This document shows, piece after piece, positions 1 to 9,914 of a stretch of DNA of 40,081 bases. The stretch lies in assembly GCA_026995555.1 (NCBI GenBank), contig JALWOJ010000200.1, forward strand, positions 1 to 40,081, written 5' to 3'. The position numbers and the translations under genes are program-made. Numbering within the stretch: the stretch's first letter is position 1; each line of letters opens with the position of its first letter. Source of the stretch: Acidilobaceae archaeon (lineage in GTDB: Archaea > Thermoproteota > Thermoprotei_A > Sulfolobales > Acidilobaceae). Below the pieces are notes generated by a model, which was not told the DNA's origin, did no database searches, and worked only from the letters and a program-made list of their open reading frames with translations.

Positions 1-238
1 ATTATTTATTCTAAATCTAAATTCTTTTTATATAAAAATTCCTAGACCTAGAAAATCTTTGATATTTAAGGTTTAGTGCAAAGAAAGATATATTTAGAAA
101 ATTTCTGGAGGAACTTAATTATAATTTATAAATATTGTTTTTGAATATACTCACAAAGATAGTTGTTTGTTTAAAATGACTTGAGAATAAGGTTAAGTAA
201 TAGAGTTATTCATTATTTTAAAGGATTGGTGTTAGCAA

Positions 239-1222
239 TTGGCGAGGATATTGATAATAGCTTCGGGTGGCGGTCACACAGGCTATGCTTTGGCTCTGCT
301 AGAAGCTCTAAAAGAATTAAATTGTAGTGATGCGGATGCGGTTATACCAGAAAATGATGAATGGACAAAATCCCTTATAGAAAAGTACGTAGATAATGTA
401 GTAGAGGTAAAAAAATTAAGGAGACCTGACGAAGATGTGTCAGCTTATCTTAGGAACCTCCCTAAAGCCCTTTTACAGTCTTTGAAACTAGGAAGATATA
501 AGGTTGTCATTGCTACTGGCAGCAACCACTCCTTTCTTCCTGCAATCATTTCAAAGATTAGGGGTGCTCAAGTTTACGTAATAGAGGCTATAGACAGGTT
601 TTGTAGCAGATCAAGGACCGTGAGCCTTCTCACTAAATTTGGTGCCAAACCCGTAGTGCACTTTCTTGAACAAAAATCTTTATATCCTTCATCGATAGTT
701 GTAGGCCCTATCTTGAGAAGACCTCGATATAGTCCTAAGAAGGGAAGGTATATACTGGCCGTAGGGGCTTTTGAGGGAGATAAAGAAATATATGATGCCC
801 TTAGTGAGGCCGGATTTAAAGACGTTGTCATTCAGACAGGGAAGTTGGATCCTGAGCCCTGGCTAAGAAGAAATCCTGGATGGATAGGCTTTAGGTTCGA
901 TCCAGACCTGGAAAGGTGGATCTCTGAGGCCGAGATCGTTATAGGCCACGTTGGTGTAACTATAGCCGAGGCGGCCATACTTTACAAGAAGCCCACAATA
1001 ATTTATGTGAATCCTAGGTGGAGGGGAACAAGTAAATTTGAGGATATAGTGACGTTTGGAAGAAAGTTAAACAGCATCGTCATCACAGATGTAAAAGAAT
1101 TAGTTGATGCCGTCGAAAAGGCAAGATCGTCAAAACCTCCAGAAATAGAGGCGAGGGGAGCGATCAAGCTAGCTGAAATTATTTGTGAAGACATTCAGAA
1201 TAAGATGTCCAGTTCACGATAA
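239..1222 (+). CDS. agl24: Alg14/Alg13-type (Agl24-like) GlcNAc transferase, single-chain fusion
   Basis: TTG start. N-terminal MARILIIASGGGHTGYALALLEAL (Alg14/MurG-like GGGH motif); C-terminal GHVGVTIAEAAILYKKPTIIYVNP (GT28/Alg13-like). 327 aa. Confidence 0.75.
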   Translation: MARILIIASGGGHTGYALALLEALKELNCSDADAVIPENDEWTKSLIEKYVDNVVEVKKLRRPDEDVSAYLRNLPKALLQSLKLGRYKVVIATGSNHSFLPAIISKIRGAQVYVIEAIDRFCSRSRTVSLLTKFGAKPVVHFLEQKSLYPSSIVVGPILRRPRYSPKKGRYILAVGAFEGDKEIYDALSEAGFKDVVIQTGKLDPEPWLRRNPGWIGFRFDPDLERWISEAEIVIGHVGVTIAEAAILYKKPTIIYVNPRWRGTSKFEDIVTFGRKLNSIVITDVKELVDAVEKARSSKPPEIEARGAIKLAEIICEDIQNKMSSSR

Positions 1223-1328
1223 TTTTACTTAAACAGACTCTTAACTTTTATGTTCTCTATAAACGTTTTTCATTATCTGTTTGACATTATTACATATTTT
1301 AAACTCTTTGAACGAGGTCTTTCCCTAG

Positions 1329-2522
1329 GTGAGCACTTTGGCCAGCCCGGAGGCAATGATGCAGAGAAAGAAGCTGAGCCTTCGGGCTATAGTTGAAATA
1401 AACAATGGTATGCTTTTTGCAAACGTGGGAGATGTCGCTGAGACCTTTATAACTGCCTTCTACGTTCCCTACCTGATAGCATATCATGTGATAACAGATC
1501 TCTTACCAGGCCTTGCATCCTTAAGAGGAGGACTCATGAGTAGTATGGCGGCGAGGATATCCACATCAATCTATTTAGGTTCCCTAGAGGCCAAGGTTAA
1601 GGAAATTGCCTCAAGGGAGCTTCCTAGGGTTCTTCCTCTTTCTCTTCTAATGAGTATATATATCCTTCTCCTCGTTTACCCTGGTGCGAGCTTCGAGTTT
1701 TGGAAGGGACTGGCGATCTCCCTCTTAGCATCAATAATAGCCTTTTCTGTCCTCTTTTCATTTACGATATCATTTTCAATATTCGGATTTAAGAAGGGGA
1801 TAAACCTGGACAACGTTATGGCTCCGGTAATAACCGTTGCTGGAGATATAATAACAATACCCTCCTTAGTCTACTCAACTCTTTTGATTTATAGGCTAAG
1901 ACATGGCGTTGAGGGAATCACAAGCTTAGCTCTGTTATGGGTTAGCCTTACGGTTCTCCTTTATGCAGTGAGGATAAAGGAGAACTCTAGAACGATCTTT
2001 GAGAGCATTCCGGCCTTAATTCTTTTAGGGATCCTTGAGGCAGGGGCTGGAAAAGTATTGACCTTTTCAGCAAAGATGTTAAAGGTCGCTGGCGTTCTCC
2101 AAGGTCTTCCAAGTTTTTTAGAGGATACTGGAGCGATAGCGTCTGTTACAGCTTCTAGAATGTCAACGGATATTCATCTTTATGGAAGAAAGTATGTCAG
2201 GGCTTCATTACCCATTTATTTAATTGAGGCTCTTCTAGGCTCCTTTTTAGGCTATACAATGCTTTCTCTCATAGTGGTCTTTGCGGGGAGAACAACTGGA
2301 CTCAGTGAGAATGTGCTCTTGGTGACCTCAATAATACTGATCGGGGGCATAATAGAGACTGTTATTGGAAGTCTTCTAGCATATTTAGTCACCATTGGAA
2401 GTCATAGGTTCGGTTTTGACCCGGACAACGTCAGCATTCCAATACTTACTTCGGCAATGGACTTCTTAGGAACTCTAATTCTTGCATATCTATCAGCTCT
2501 TCTCTACAGATTAATTCTCTAG
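1329..2522 (+). CDS. MgtE/SLC41-like divalent cation transporter, two tandem membrane domains, no CBS domain
   Basis: Internal repeat: LDNVMAPVITVAGDIITIPSLVY and PDNVSIPILTSAMDFLGTLILAY; highly hydrophobic. True start may be ATG 1356 or 1359, preceded by CCGGAGGC. Confidence 0.7.
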   Translation: MSTLASPEAMMQRKKLSLRAIVEINNGMLFANVGDVAETFITAFYVPYLIAYHVITDLLPGLASLRGGLMSSMAARISTSIYLGSLEAKVKEIASRELPRVLPLSLLMSIYILLLVYPGASFEFWKGLAISLLASIIAFSVLFSFTISFSIFGFKKGINLDNVMAPVITVAGDIITIPSLVYSTLLIYRLRHGVEGITSLALLWVSLTVLLYAVRIKENSRTIFESIPALILLGILEAGAGKVLTFSAKMLKVAGVLQGLPSFLEDTGAIASVTASRMSTDIHLYGRKYVRASLPIYLIEALLGSFLGYTMLSLIVVFAGRTTGLSENVLLVTSIILIGGIIETVIGSLLAYLVTIGSHRFGFDPDNVSIPILTSAMDFLGTLILAYLSALLYRLIL

Positions 2523-2548
2523 AAGTTACAGAATGCCCTTGGGCGAAA

Positions 2549-3601
2549 GTGTTGGTAAAGGTCTTAGGAGGGATGATACCTTATCCTTCAGACGATGCCA
2601 GAAAGATCCTTTATGAAAAAGCTCATGTAAATTTGGGAGATCTAGAAAGCTATCCTGAACTTAGGGAGGCTTGGAGGAAGGTCATTGAGTTTTCGTCAAA
2701 ATATTCTTTAGGTAATCTCTATCCTGGAATAATAACAAGCGGTGCAACAGAGTCGAACATTATAGCTATATATTTAGCAAAGCTCTCTGGATCAAGGAGA
2801 ATATTATCGTTTAAGACAGCTCATTACTCGATAGAAAAAGCTTCAAAGTTACTAGGCCTGAGACATATCAAGTTGCCAGTAATTAATGGTTATGAGCCTG
2901 ACCTTTCGTCCCTGGAAAGCCTGATTGAAGAAAAAGATCTTGTAGTTGCAACACTTGGAAATACTTTTACAGGCTACTTAGATCCTGTGGAGGAGATCGC
3001 AAAAATAGCCAGAAGAGCAAATGCTTTCATTCATGTAGATGCCGCATTTGCAGGACCTATTTTATCATTCTTAGATCAAAGGCCTCTGAAAGGTCTAGAT
3101 GATGTCATTAGAACTTTGGCGCTTGACATTCATAAGATACCCGAGGCACCCATAGGTGTTGGAGTGCTTTTAGCTTACTCCGAGAAATATCTTAAAGATG
3201 CGTGGTTTGAGGCACCCTACATACCTTCAGGGAGGCAGGTAGGTCTTCTTGGTACAAGGGCTGGGGCGCCACTTTTGGCCGCTGAGGCGATCGTTGAGAA
3301 ATTAATGGAGGGGGACGACATGAAGAGGCTCTTCGAGAGGCTAATGGATGCAACAAAGAAAATTTATGAAGAGCTTGTTGAGAAAGGACCTTACGAATCT
3401 CCTCACGAACCTCAGATCCCCCTACTATGTCTTTGTCATGATGATCTGAATATAATACTGAAGAGGCTTAAGGATAAGGGTTATAGAGCTTACACGTGTA
3501 GGCCCTTGTTTAACGGAATAAGGCTCGCTGTAATGCCTCATATTTTAGATGAAATAGATGAAATAATAAACTTGCTAAAAGGGGTAGCAACTCTTAGTTA
3601 A
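2549..3601 (+). CDS. mfnA: PLP-dependent amino acid decarboxylase (MfnA/GAD family)
   Basis: HVDAAFAGP and LALDIHKIPEAPIGVGVLL (PLP-lysine motif), SGATESNIIA; 350 aa. Confidence 0.75.
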   Translation: MLVKVLGGMIPYPSDDARKILYEKAHVNLGDLESYPELREAWRKVIEFSSKYSLGNLYPGIITSGATESNIIAIYLAKLSGSRRILSFKTAHYSIEKASKLLGLRHIKLPVINGYEPDLSSLESLIEEKDLVVATLGNTFTGYLDPVEEIAKIARRANAFIHVDAAFAGPILSFLDQRPLKGLDDVIRTLALDIHKIPEAPIGVGVLLAYSEKYLKDAWFEAPYIPSGRQVGLLGTRAGAPLLAAEAIVEKLMEGDDMKRLFERLMDATKKIYEELVEKGPYESPHEPQIPLLCLCHDDLNIILKRLKDKGYRAYTCRPLFNGIRLAVMPHILDEIDEIINLLKGVATLS

Positions 3602-3650
3602 ACAAATATTAGTTAAAGAACCTCTATCCTCGTAATGAGGTAGCACCTTT

Positions 3651-4592
3651 ATGAGAAGGGATAGAATAGTTTTTACGATGGCAATTGTAATAGTCATTGT
3701 AATATTGTTTTCATCCTTTGGGATCTTGAAAACAGATAGACAAAATTCAATTGAGATTAAAAACGATAAAAGCTACTCAGTCAAAATCAACTACAATGTT
3801 TTAAATAAAAGTCTTCTCATTAGATTTTATGAGTCCCAGTTTATAAAAGAGGCTGGGTTACTAAGGGCAGCGGTCACGGCACCATCCGAGAATATATCAA
3901 TCTACATCTCAAATGACAATTTCCTCGCTGTGAGGGCCTTAAGGGTCCTAGGTCTTTATAACCTGTCTTCAATAATAAATAGGACCCTAAAGGAGATATA
4001 TCCTGGCTATATCAATTGTAGATTGGGAGTTCTTTTTGGAAAGCCAATGCCTTCTAAAATCTACGGAACGAATATCATAACTTTTGGTCAAGTATATTCG
4101 AAAAAGTTCAGAGCGTGTTTTATAATAAAAACTGATATGTGTAACCGCTCTAAGATTATGTATGACTGGTTCAATTACTCGGATCTGGTTGTCTATAGAG
4201 CATTAAATTATACGCTAAGCTGTAACTTAAGAAAGGCAATGAATCTTTTTATGAGATTAATAGACATGTGGGACGGTTATGGCTTTAAAGATAATGTTTA
4301 TAACAATACCGGCCTCTACCAGGTGTACAAATGCGCACTTTTCATATACCTTTACAGAACACTTAAGGCAGCGGGTCTCAACTCTATTGATAAATACGAC
4401 AACATTGTAGAGAAATGTCTTAATATAATAAGGGGTGCACAGGACAACGCTACAGGAGGCATTCACACAGATTACAAGGTTATAAATGGAAAAGTAGTCT
4501 TTCCCTCAGACGTTAATGTTGAAACTACAAGCTTCGTAGTTCTTGCATTATATTCTAAATATCCAATAAATCTGGGTGAAATGTGTAGGTAA
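3651..4592 (+). CDS. Putative secreted/membrane-anchored glycoprotein, possible alpha-toroid-like C-terminus
   Basis: N-terminal hydrophobic helix (IVFTMAIVIVIVILFSSFGIL), nine N-X-S/T sequons, seven Cys, C-terminal GGIHTDY...VETTSFVVLALYS. GAGGT upstream of ATG. Confidence 0.6.
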   Translation: MRRDRIVFTMAIVIVIVILFSSFGILKTDRQNSIEIKNDKSYSVKINYNVLNKSLLIRFYESQFIKEAGLLRAAVTAPSENISIYISNDNFLAVRALRVLGLYNLSSIINRTLKEIYPGYINCRLGVLFGKPMPSKIYGTNIITFGQVYSKKFRACFIIKTDMCNRSKIMYDWFNYSDLVVYRALNYTLSCNLRKAMNLFMRLIDMWDGYGFKDNVYNNTGLYQVYKCALFIYLYRTLKAAGLNSIDKYDNIVEKCLNIIRGAQDNATGGIHTDYKVINGKVVFPSDVNVETTSFVVLALYSKYPINLGEMCR

Positions 4593-4619
4593 AATTCAAA
4601 ACAAAAAATAAGTTTAAAC

Positions 4620-6014
4620 TTAGGGGCTTACGGCGTGAAGTATTAGCGGCGCTATCACTCCAAATATTATTGTTATCACTGCTCCAGTAACTAGAGCAGC
4701 CTCAACTCCCGGAGATATTTCTGGGGCTTTCTCCGTTTCGGTGTTACGGGACAGTATGTCCCTCACGGCGAGGGCATAGTATGCTGCGCTTATTCCACTG
4801 TTTATGAGTGCTATGAGGACTAGAGGTATTGAGTACTTGACTGCTGCTAGGAACATATAGAGCTTGCCCCAGAAGCCTAGGAAGGGAGGAACTCCTAGAA
4901 GACTGAAGAGCAGTATTGTTGCTGAGATCGCTGCGATAGGGCTCGACTTGATAAGCCCTTTAAGTCCCTTGAACTCGCTTGTTAATGAGAACAACGGTGT
5001 CTTGCTCATAGAATAGGCGATTGCATGAATAGCTATTGCACCCATTGCTAAGGAAGCGATCTTTGGATCTGTGGGAGCAAAGTAAGCTAATGCCGCTAGA
5101 GCGGTGAAGATATAGCCTATATGGGCAATGCTACTGTACGATAATATTAGTTGTAGTCTCCTTGTTGTTAGTGCGGCAATATTTCCATAGGTCATTGTAC
5201 CAACTGCTAGTGCAGCTAAGAAGAGGGCAACCTTACTCGCTATGTCCATGTTTGTAGAAATTACATAGACGAGCCTAGTTATTGCAGCAATAAATGCCAG
5301 CTTAACCACTCCGGCAACGAGGGAAACAGCCTTCCCATCAGCCTTTCCGTAAACGCTGGGGAGCCACCAGTGGAATGGAACTACTCCTAACTTAAATCCT
5401 AGAGCAGCTACAACAGCAACTATTGCTATGGCTGAAATTCCAGAAGTTGTATAGGGCTTATAGAAGAATCCCTGCATTCCTATTCCTGTATGAAGTGCGA
5501 CCCAGAAGGCCAAGAATATGGTTGCAATCGCTCCCATCATTATGTATCTGACCGAGGCTGCCTTGCTCTCAGGGTCTGGAGGTAGCGCTATAATGATGTA
5601 GCTTGCAACGGAAACTAGCAGCCATGAAGCTAGTAGTACTAGTGCATCCGCGGCGCCTGCCAGATAGAAGAGACCGAAGAGAATTAATGAAAATAGGCTA
5701 TAATAAGCTGGATGGGTCGGCCATTCTGTAGCGAGCTCGCCCATAGCAAGAAGGCTTATGGCTGCAGCGATGGCAGCAGCAAATGTGAGTCCAGCTGTGA
5801 ACTTGTCATGAACTACTAGACCATGATAGAATACTATGGGTTCCCTCGTTGCTGCTCCAACAAAGAGAGCTCCATATCCTATTATCGCAATTGCAGCAGC
5901 AACAGCTGCAAGTATTGTTATGAGACTCCTTCTCTTAGCTGGGATAACAGGTATTATAAGGGAGATAGCAAGTATTGTGTAGACCGTTCCTTCAACAAAG
6001 CCCTCTAGACTCAT
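4620..6014 (-). CDS. nuoN: NADH-quinone oxidoreductase-like subunit N
   Basis: Proton-pump antiporter-like membrane protein; GVVPFHWWLPSVYGKAD, SYSSIAHIGYI; last gene of the nuo operon. Confidence 0.85.
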   Translation of the reverse strand: MSLEGFVEGTVYTILAISLIIPVIPAKRRSLITILAAVAAAIAIIGYGALFVGAATREPIVFYHGLVVHDKFTAGLTFAAAIAAAISLLAMGELATEWPTHPAYYSLFSLILFGLFYLAGAADALVLLASWLLVSVASYIIIALPPDPESKAASVRYIMMGAIATIFLAFWVALHTGIGMQGFFYKPYTTSGISAIAIVAVVAALGFKLGVVPFHWWLPSVYGKADGKAVSLVAGVVKLAFIAAITRLVYVISTNMDIASKVALFLAALAVGTMTYGNIAALTTRRLQLILSYSSIAHIGYIFTALAALAYFAPTDPKIASLAMGAIAIHAIAYSMSKTPLFSLTSEFKGLKGLIKSSPIAAISATILLFSLLGVPPFLGFWGKLYMFLAAVKYSIPLVLIALINSGISAAYYALAVRDILSRNTETEKAPEISPGVEAALVTGAVITIIFGVIAPLILHAVSP

Positions 6015-6019
6015 CTAGA

Positions 6020-8050
6020 TCACCTCAGCCATTCAAGCACAAAGAGCAGAAGTCCTAGAGCTGTCAGTGCAAGGTACATAGCATTATAATACTCAGGCCT
6101 TCCGCGATGTAGTGCTCTTGTGGCAAGGCTCGCCACTCCAGCAAACACCACTAGACCTATGTGGTAGAACCAGTCAATACCAAAGTCAACTGCCCACAGC
6201 ATGTAAGAGACTCCTATGAAGCCAACGACGAACAGCAGATAGATTATTGAGTTTATATACCATCTGTCGAAGAGGAAGTTGAATGTTATTCTGGCGGCAA
6301 CACTCTTCTTTATTAGCTCTCTGAAGTTAACATGCCATACTAAGTAGAGGGCGATCACTATGCCTATAGTCGTTAATGCACCTCCTAGAACCATTGCTAC
6401 GTGTGAGGTTAGATGAACTGCTAGGCTTGCTGGAGATGAGAGTGCTAAGGTCAGTTCGCTAGCTCTTGAAAGCACTCTACCCATGTAGTTCCAAGCAAGT
6501 CCGAACGTCAGCGCTGCGAGTGCAAGTATTGTGTAGGGAACTAGCATCAATGGAGGTGCCTCGTGGGGTTTGTGTTCAGGAGGTTCGTAAGGTGGCATAT
6601 GGAAGACCCTAATTATTAGCCTTGTTGTATACGCAGCTGTCAGAAGTGCTGTAACTGCACCAAGTATATAGACCCATGTTAGCCCTGCATCCTCTGCAGC
6701 CTTTAGCGTTAATTCCTTCGAGAAGAACCCGCTAAGTGGTGGAATTCCCGCAAGGCTTAGGCCAGCAAGCCACATGGATATGGCGGTTACCTTCATGTAT
6801 TTTGCATAATCTCCCATTTTATCTATGAACCTGCTGTGTGCGACGTGAAGTGCCCATCCTGAAATTAGGAACAGGGCTGCCTTGAATATTGCATGGCTCA
6901 TAAGATGAGCCAAGGAGGCAGCTATTCCTGAGGCGAAGAGATATCTGTTAGCCTCCTCTATTATTGCTCCTGCAGCTCCTGCGGCCAAGAACATGTATCC
7001 TATTTGGCTTGCCGTTGAGAAGGCCAGTATCAGCTTGAATTCATTTGATACGAGGGCCATTGTAGCCAGTATAAAGGCGGTGACAGCGCCTATTCCAGCA
7101 ACTATGAGGAAGTACTCTCTGGCCTGTAATATTGCTAAATGACTTCCGGAGAGCAGTGCTCCAGTGAATATTATTGGGGCAAACCTTAGCACGAAGTAGA
7201 TGCCTGCCTTGACCATAGTTGCCGCGTGTATTAGTGCAGAGACTGGCGTGGGACCTGTCATAGCTGTTACAAGCCATTCGTGGAACGGGAACTGGGCGCT
7301 CTTAGCAAAGGCTCCCAGAGTTAGGAGAAAGAGAACCAGCGTTAGCATACCTTTCGCTGCTAATGCTCCAGACCATCCTCCAGCAGCACTTGCTATCCCT
7401 CTTATTGATAAGGTTCCGGTCAGATGATAGAGAACGGCCATCCCAATAAGCATTCCTATATCTCCAAATCTAGTGAACATTATTGCCCTAAGGCCACTGT
7501 GGCTGGGCTCAAAGTACATAGGCAATCCTAGGGCTTTCCTTCCAGGAACTCCAACCCAGTACTCCTCTTCGTCCGTGTACCAGTGGCCTATGAGTGCATA
7601 GCTTGCTAAGCCTGTGCCCTCCCAACCTATGAAGAGAAGCAAGAGGTTCTCTGCGCTCACCACTAGAAGCATACTTCCCACGAAGAACGCGAAGAAGAAG
7701 AAGTATCTTGGGTATCCCCAGTCACCCTTCATGTACTCAACACTATAGACTCCTATGAGGAAGCTCAGCCATGATACAAGCATTGTCATTATCGCTGAAA
7801 GACCGTCAATATATGTTGAAACGTTGACATTTATCCACGGAATCCAGTGATGTACATCAAGTATTGGCTTTCCAGTCTTTAAGACATGAATTCCAACGAC
7901 CGTTGCTATTACAGCTGCAACGAAGAGAGATGTGGTGGTTGTTATGGCGTAAGGCCACTCCTTTCTCACTCCAGAGATGTAAAGTATTGCCATTAATATA
8001 GCTCCAAAATACGGGAAGAGCCATATTAAGCTAGCTAAGAAGGGTTCCAT
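6020..8050 (-). CDS. nuoL: NADH-quinone oxidoreductase-like subunit L
   Basis: 676 aa; LLLLFIGWEGTGLASYALIGHW, AKSAQFPFHEWLVTAMTGPTPVSALIHAATMV, long C-terminal extension. Confidence 0.9.
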   Translation of the reverse strand: MEPFLASLIWLFPYFGAILMAILYISGVRKEWPYAITTTTSLFVAAVIATVVGIHVLKTGKPILDVHHWIPWINVNVSTYIDGLSAIMTMLVSWLSFLIGVYSVEYMKGDWGYPRYFFFFAFFVGSMLLVVSAENLLLLFIGWEGTGLASYALIGHWYTDEEEYWVGVPGRKALGLPMYFEPSHSGLRAIMFTRFGDIGMLIGMAVLYHLTGTLSIRGIASAAGGWSGALAAKGMLTLVLFLLTLGAFAKSAQFPFHEWLVTAMTGPTPVSALIHAATMVKAGIYFVLRFAPIIFTGALLSGSHLAILQAREYFLIVAGIGAVTAFILATMALVSNEFKLILAFSTASQIGYMFLAAGAAGAIIEEANRYLFASGIAASLAHLMSHAIFKAALFLISGWALHVAHSRFIDKMGDYAKYMKVTAISMWLAGLSLAGIPPLSGFFSKELTLKAAEDAGLTWVYILGAVTALLTAAYTTRLIIRVFHMPPYEPPEHKPHEAPPLMLVPYTILALAALTFGLAWNYMGRVLSRASELTLALSSPASLAVHLTSHVAMVLGGALTTIGIVIALYLVWHVNFRELIKKSVAARITFNFLFDRWYINSIIYLLFVVGFIGVSYMLWAVDFGIDWFYHIGLVVFAGVASLATRALHRGRPEYYNAMYLALTALGLLLFVLEWLR

Positions 8051-8056
8051 TTACAA

Positions 8057-9610
8057 TCACCCCCCAAGAGACATGAGCCTGTATGTAGCAGCCTTGAGGT
8101 CGCCAATGACAGGCCCAGCAGCGAAGAACACTATGAGTCCAACAACTACGACTAGGAGTATCGATATGAGAAGGGAAGACTTAACCTCTCTCTTCTCTAT
8201 CTTGCTTCTAGGCTGCCCATAGAAAATTCTTCTCATTGTGACAAATGAATAGGCGGCTGAGACGCTTAACGCTAAGAGGAAAGCAACCGATATCAGCAGC
8301 AGCTGTCCGTAGCTCGACGAATATACCTTAGTGGTTCCAAGGATGATTAACCACTCGCTCCAAAGGCCTGGTGAAGGGGGCATTCCTACAAGGTTCATAA
8401 ATCCGAAGAGGGCGGCGGCAGCGGTTAGTGGATAAAGTTTTGCCATGCCTCCCATCTTTCTTATGTCTCTAAGTCCGTGGAGCTCTGTTATGAAGAGTCC
8501 TGCTGTCATGAAGAGTATGGCCTTACCTATGGCGTGAACCAAGTAGTGAAGCATTGCTCCAGCAATTCCAAAGGCCGTCATTGATGATATTCCTAAAAGA
8601 AGGTATCCCATTTGGCTCACACTGGAATACGCTAGGAACCTCTTGAAGTCTCTTTGCCTTAGCGCGACGAGCCCACCATAGACTATGGTTAGAAATGCCC
8701 AGAAGACAAGGTAATTTCTCCAATCTACTAATATGTCTGGAAATGCCGGAACTAGGATCCTAGCCATAGCATATCCCGCTAAGCCAATGAGGTTTGGAGA
8801 CAAGAGGGCTGAAACGGGCGTTGGCGCTTCTGCATGTGCATAGGGTAGCCACATATGAACTCCGAAGACGGCCATCTTGATCATTAGGCCAAGCATCATT
8901 AAGAAGGCAACTATCTTTGCTGCAGAGCCCAAAATGCCCTCAATGTTACCTAAAGGCTTAAGCTGTGGAACTAGCATATAATCAAAGGTTCCAGTCTTAA
9001 TTCCATAGTAGAGAACTCCTGTAAGAAAGAGTACCGCGCCTATGTGAGTCCAGACGAAGTAGAGCATGCTTATCTTCTTTCTATCACCATAGCCCCAATA
9101 TGCTATGAGTAGATAGGAGGGTATTAGGGTGAGCTCTAAGAACACGTAGAACTCGACAAGGTTTGTTGAAAGGGCAAGGCCTAGCATAGCAGCGGAAAAG
9201 GTGTTATATAGGAAATAGTAAGCTCCCATTCCGGGAACCTTTTCTCCCTCCTTTCTCATTTCCTCAATTCTAGTCCTCATGTACTTTATGCTATAGACTG
9301 CAACGATAGAAGTTATTATAGAAACGCCTGCAACTATTGGGGCTGAAAGGCCATCGACAGCAAGGGCTACAATGCCTCTCTTTCCTAGGTGGAGGTACCA
9401 GGGGTCAAGCACCCCTTGGCTAACTGAACCATTTGCATAGAGAACTATCAAGGCAAAGCCAGGTATAGCTAGGGTCAGCGCTGAGAGGATAGCAACAGCT
9501 TTAACAGCTTTTTCGCTTTCAACCTTTCCAAACCATGCCCCTAAACCAACTATAACTGGAAGCCAGATCGATATCCACCAGAGAGGGAAGCTGAGTTCCA
9601 TCTTACACAC
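8057..9610 (-). CDS. nuoM: NADH-quinone oxidoreductase-like subunit M
   Basis: 517 aa; NLVEFYVFLELTLIPSYLLIAYWGYGDR, FGVHMWLPYAHAEAPTPVSALLSPNLIGLAGYAM. Confidence 0.9.
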   Translation of the reverse strand: MCKMELSFPLWWISIWLPVIVGLGAWFGKVESEKAVKAVAILSALTLAIPGFALIVLYANGSVSQGVLDPWYLHLGKRGIVALAVDGLSAPIVAGVSIITSIVAVYSIKYMRTRIEEMRKEGEKVPGMGAYYFLYNTFSAAMLGLALSTNLVEFYVFLELTLIPSYLLIAYWGYGDRKKISMLYFVWTHIGAVLFLTGVLYYGIKTGTFDYMLVPQLKPLGNIEGILGSAAKIVAFLMMLGLMIKMAVFGVHMWLPYAHAEAPTPVSALLSPNLIGLAGYAMARILVPAFPDILVDWRNYLVFWAFLTIVYGGLVALRQRDFKRFLAYSSVSQMGYLLLGISSMTAFGIAGAMLHYLVHAIGKAILFMTAGLFITELHGLRDIRKMGGMAKLYPLTAAAALFGFMNLVGMPPSPGLWSEWLIILGTTKVYSSSYGQLLLISVAFLLALSVSAAYSFVTMRRIFYGQPRSKIEKREVKSSLLISILLVVVVGLIVFFAAGPVIGDLKAATYRLMSLGG

Positions 9611-9914
9611 CCTCTTCTTCCATAGAGCTGGAGTCTAATGTCTTGGCGATTCTATAGAACGAAACTATCACAGCGACAATTACTATTACCTCACCAGAGA
9701 CAACACTAACTATTATGACGCTTGCAAGGGTGTCTAAAACCGCAATCTGGGATAAATAAGTAACAATAGCTAGGAAAATTCCATTAAAGAGGACTTCAAT
9801 CGAAAGAAGGGTTCTGATCAGGTTCCTGCTGGTGGCAATTCCATAAGCTCCTATTGCGGCAACTATAAATGCAATACCATAAGCAGTTTCAGAGGTCATA
9901 AGGTCCACGTTCAC
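9603..9914 (-). CDS. nuoK: NADH-quinone oxidoreductase-like subunit K
   Basis: 103 aa; GIATSRNLIRTLLSIEVLFNGIFLAIV; position in operon. Confidence 0.85.
   Translation of the reverse strand: MNVDLMTSETAYGIAFIVAAIGAYGIATSRNLIRTLLSIEVLFNGIFLAIVTYLSQIAVLDTLASVIIVSVVSGEVIVIVAVIVSFYRIAKTLDSSSMEEEGV

Noticed and set aside
1-238. AT-rich first 238 bp as a possible mobile-element scar
   Set aside because: Only TATA-like tracts were seen; no terminal repeats, integrase or tRNA fragment.
574-831. Antisense ORFs inside core genes (574..831, 7041..7277, 10643..10939, 16612..16977, 18350..19006, 28432..28809 and similar)
   Set aside because: They lie fully opposite well-supported coding genes, lack RBS or recognisable domains, and look like compositional shadow ORFs.
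3594-3617. Direct repeat TTAGTTAAA around the stop of the PLP decarboxylase gene
   Set aside because: Two short AT-rich copies; expected by chance.
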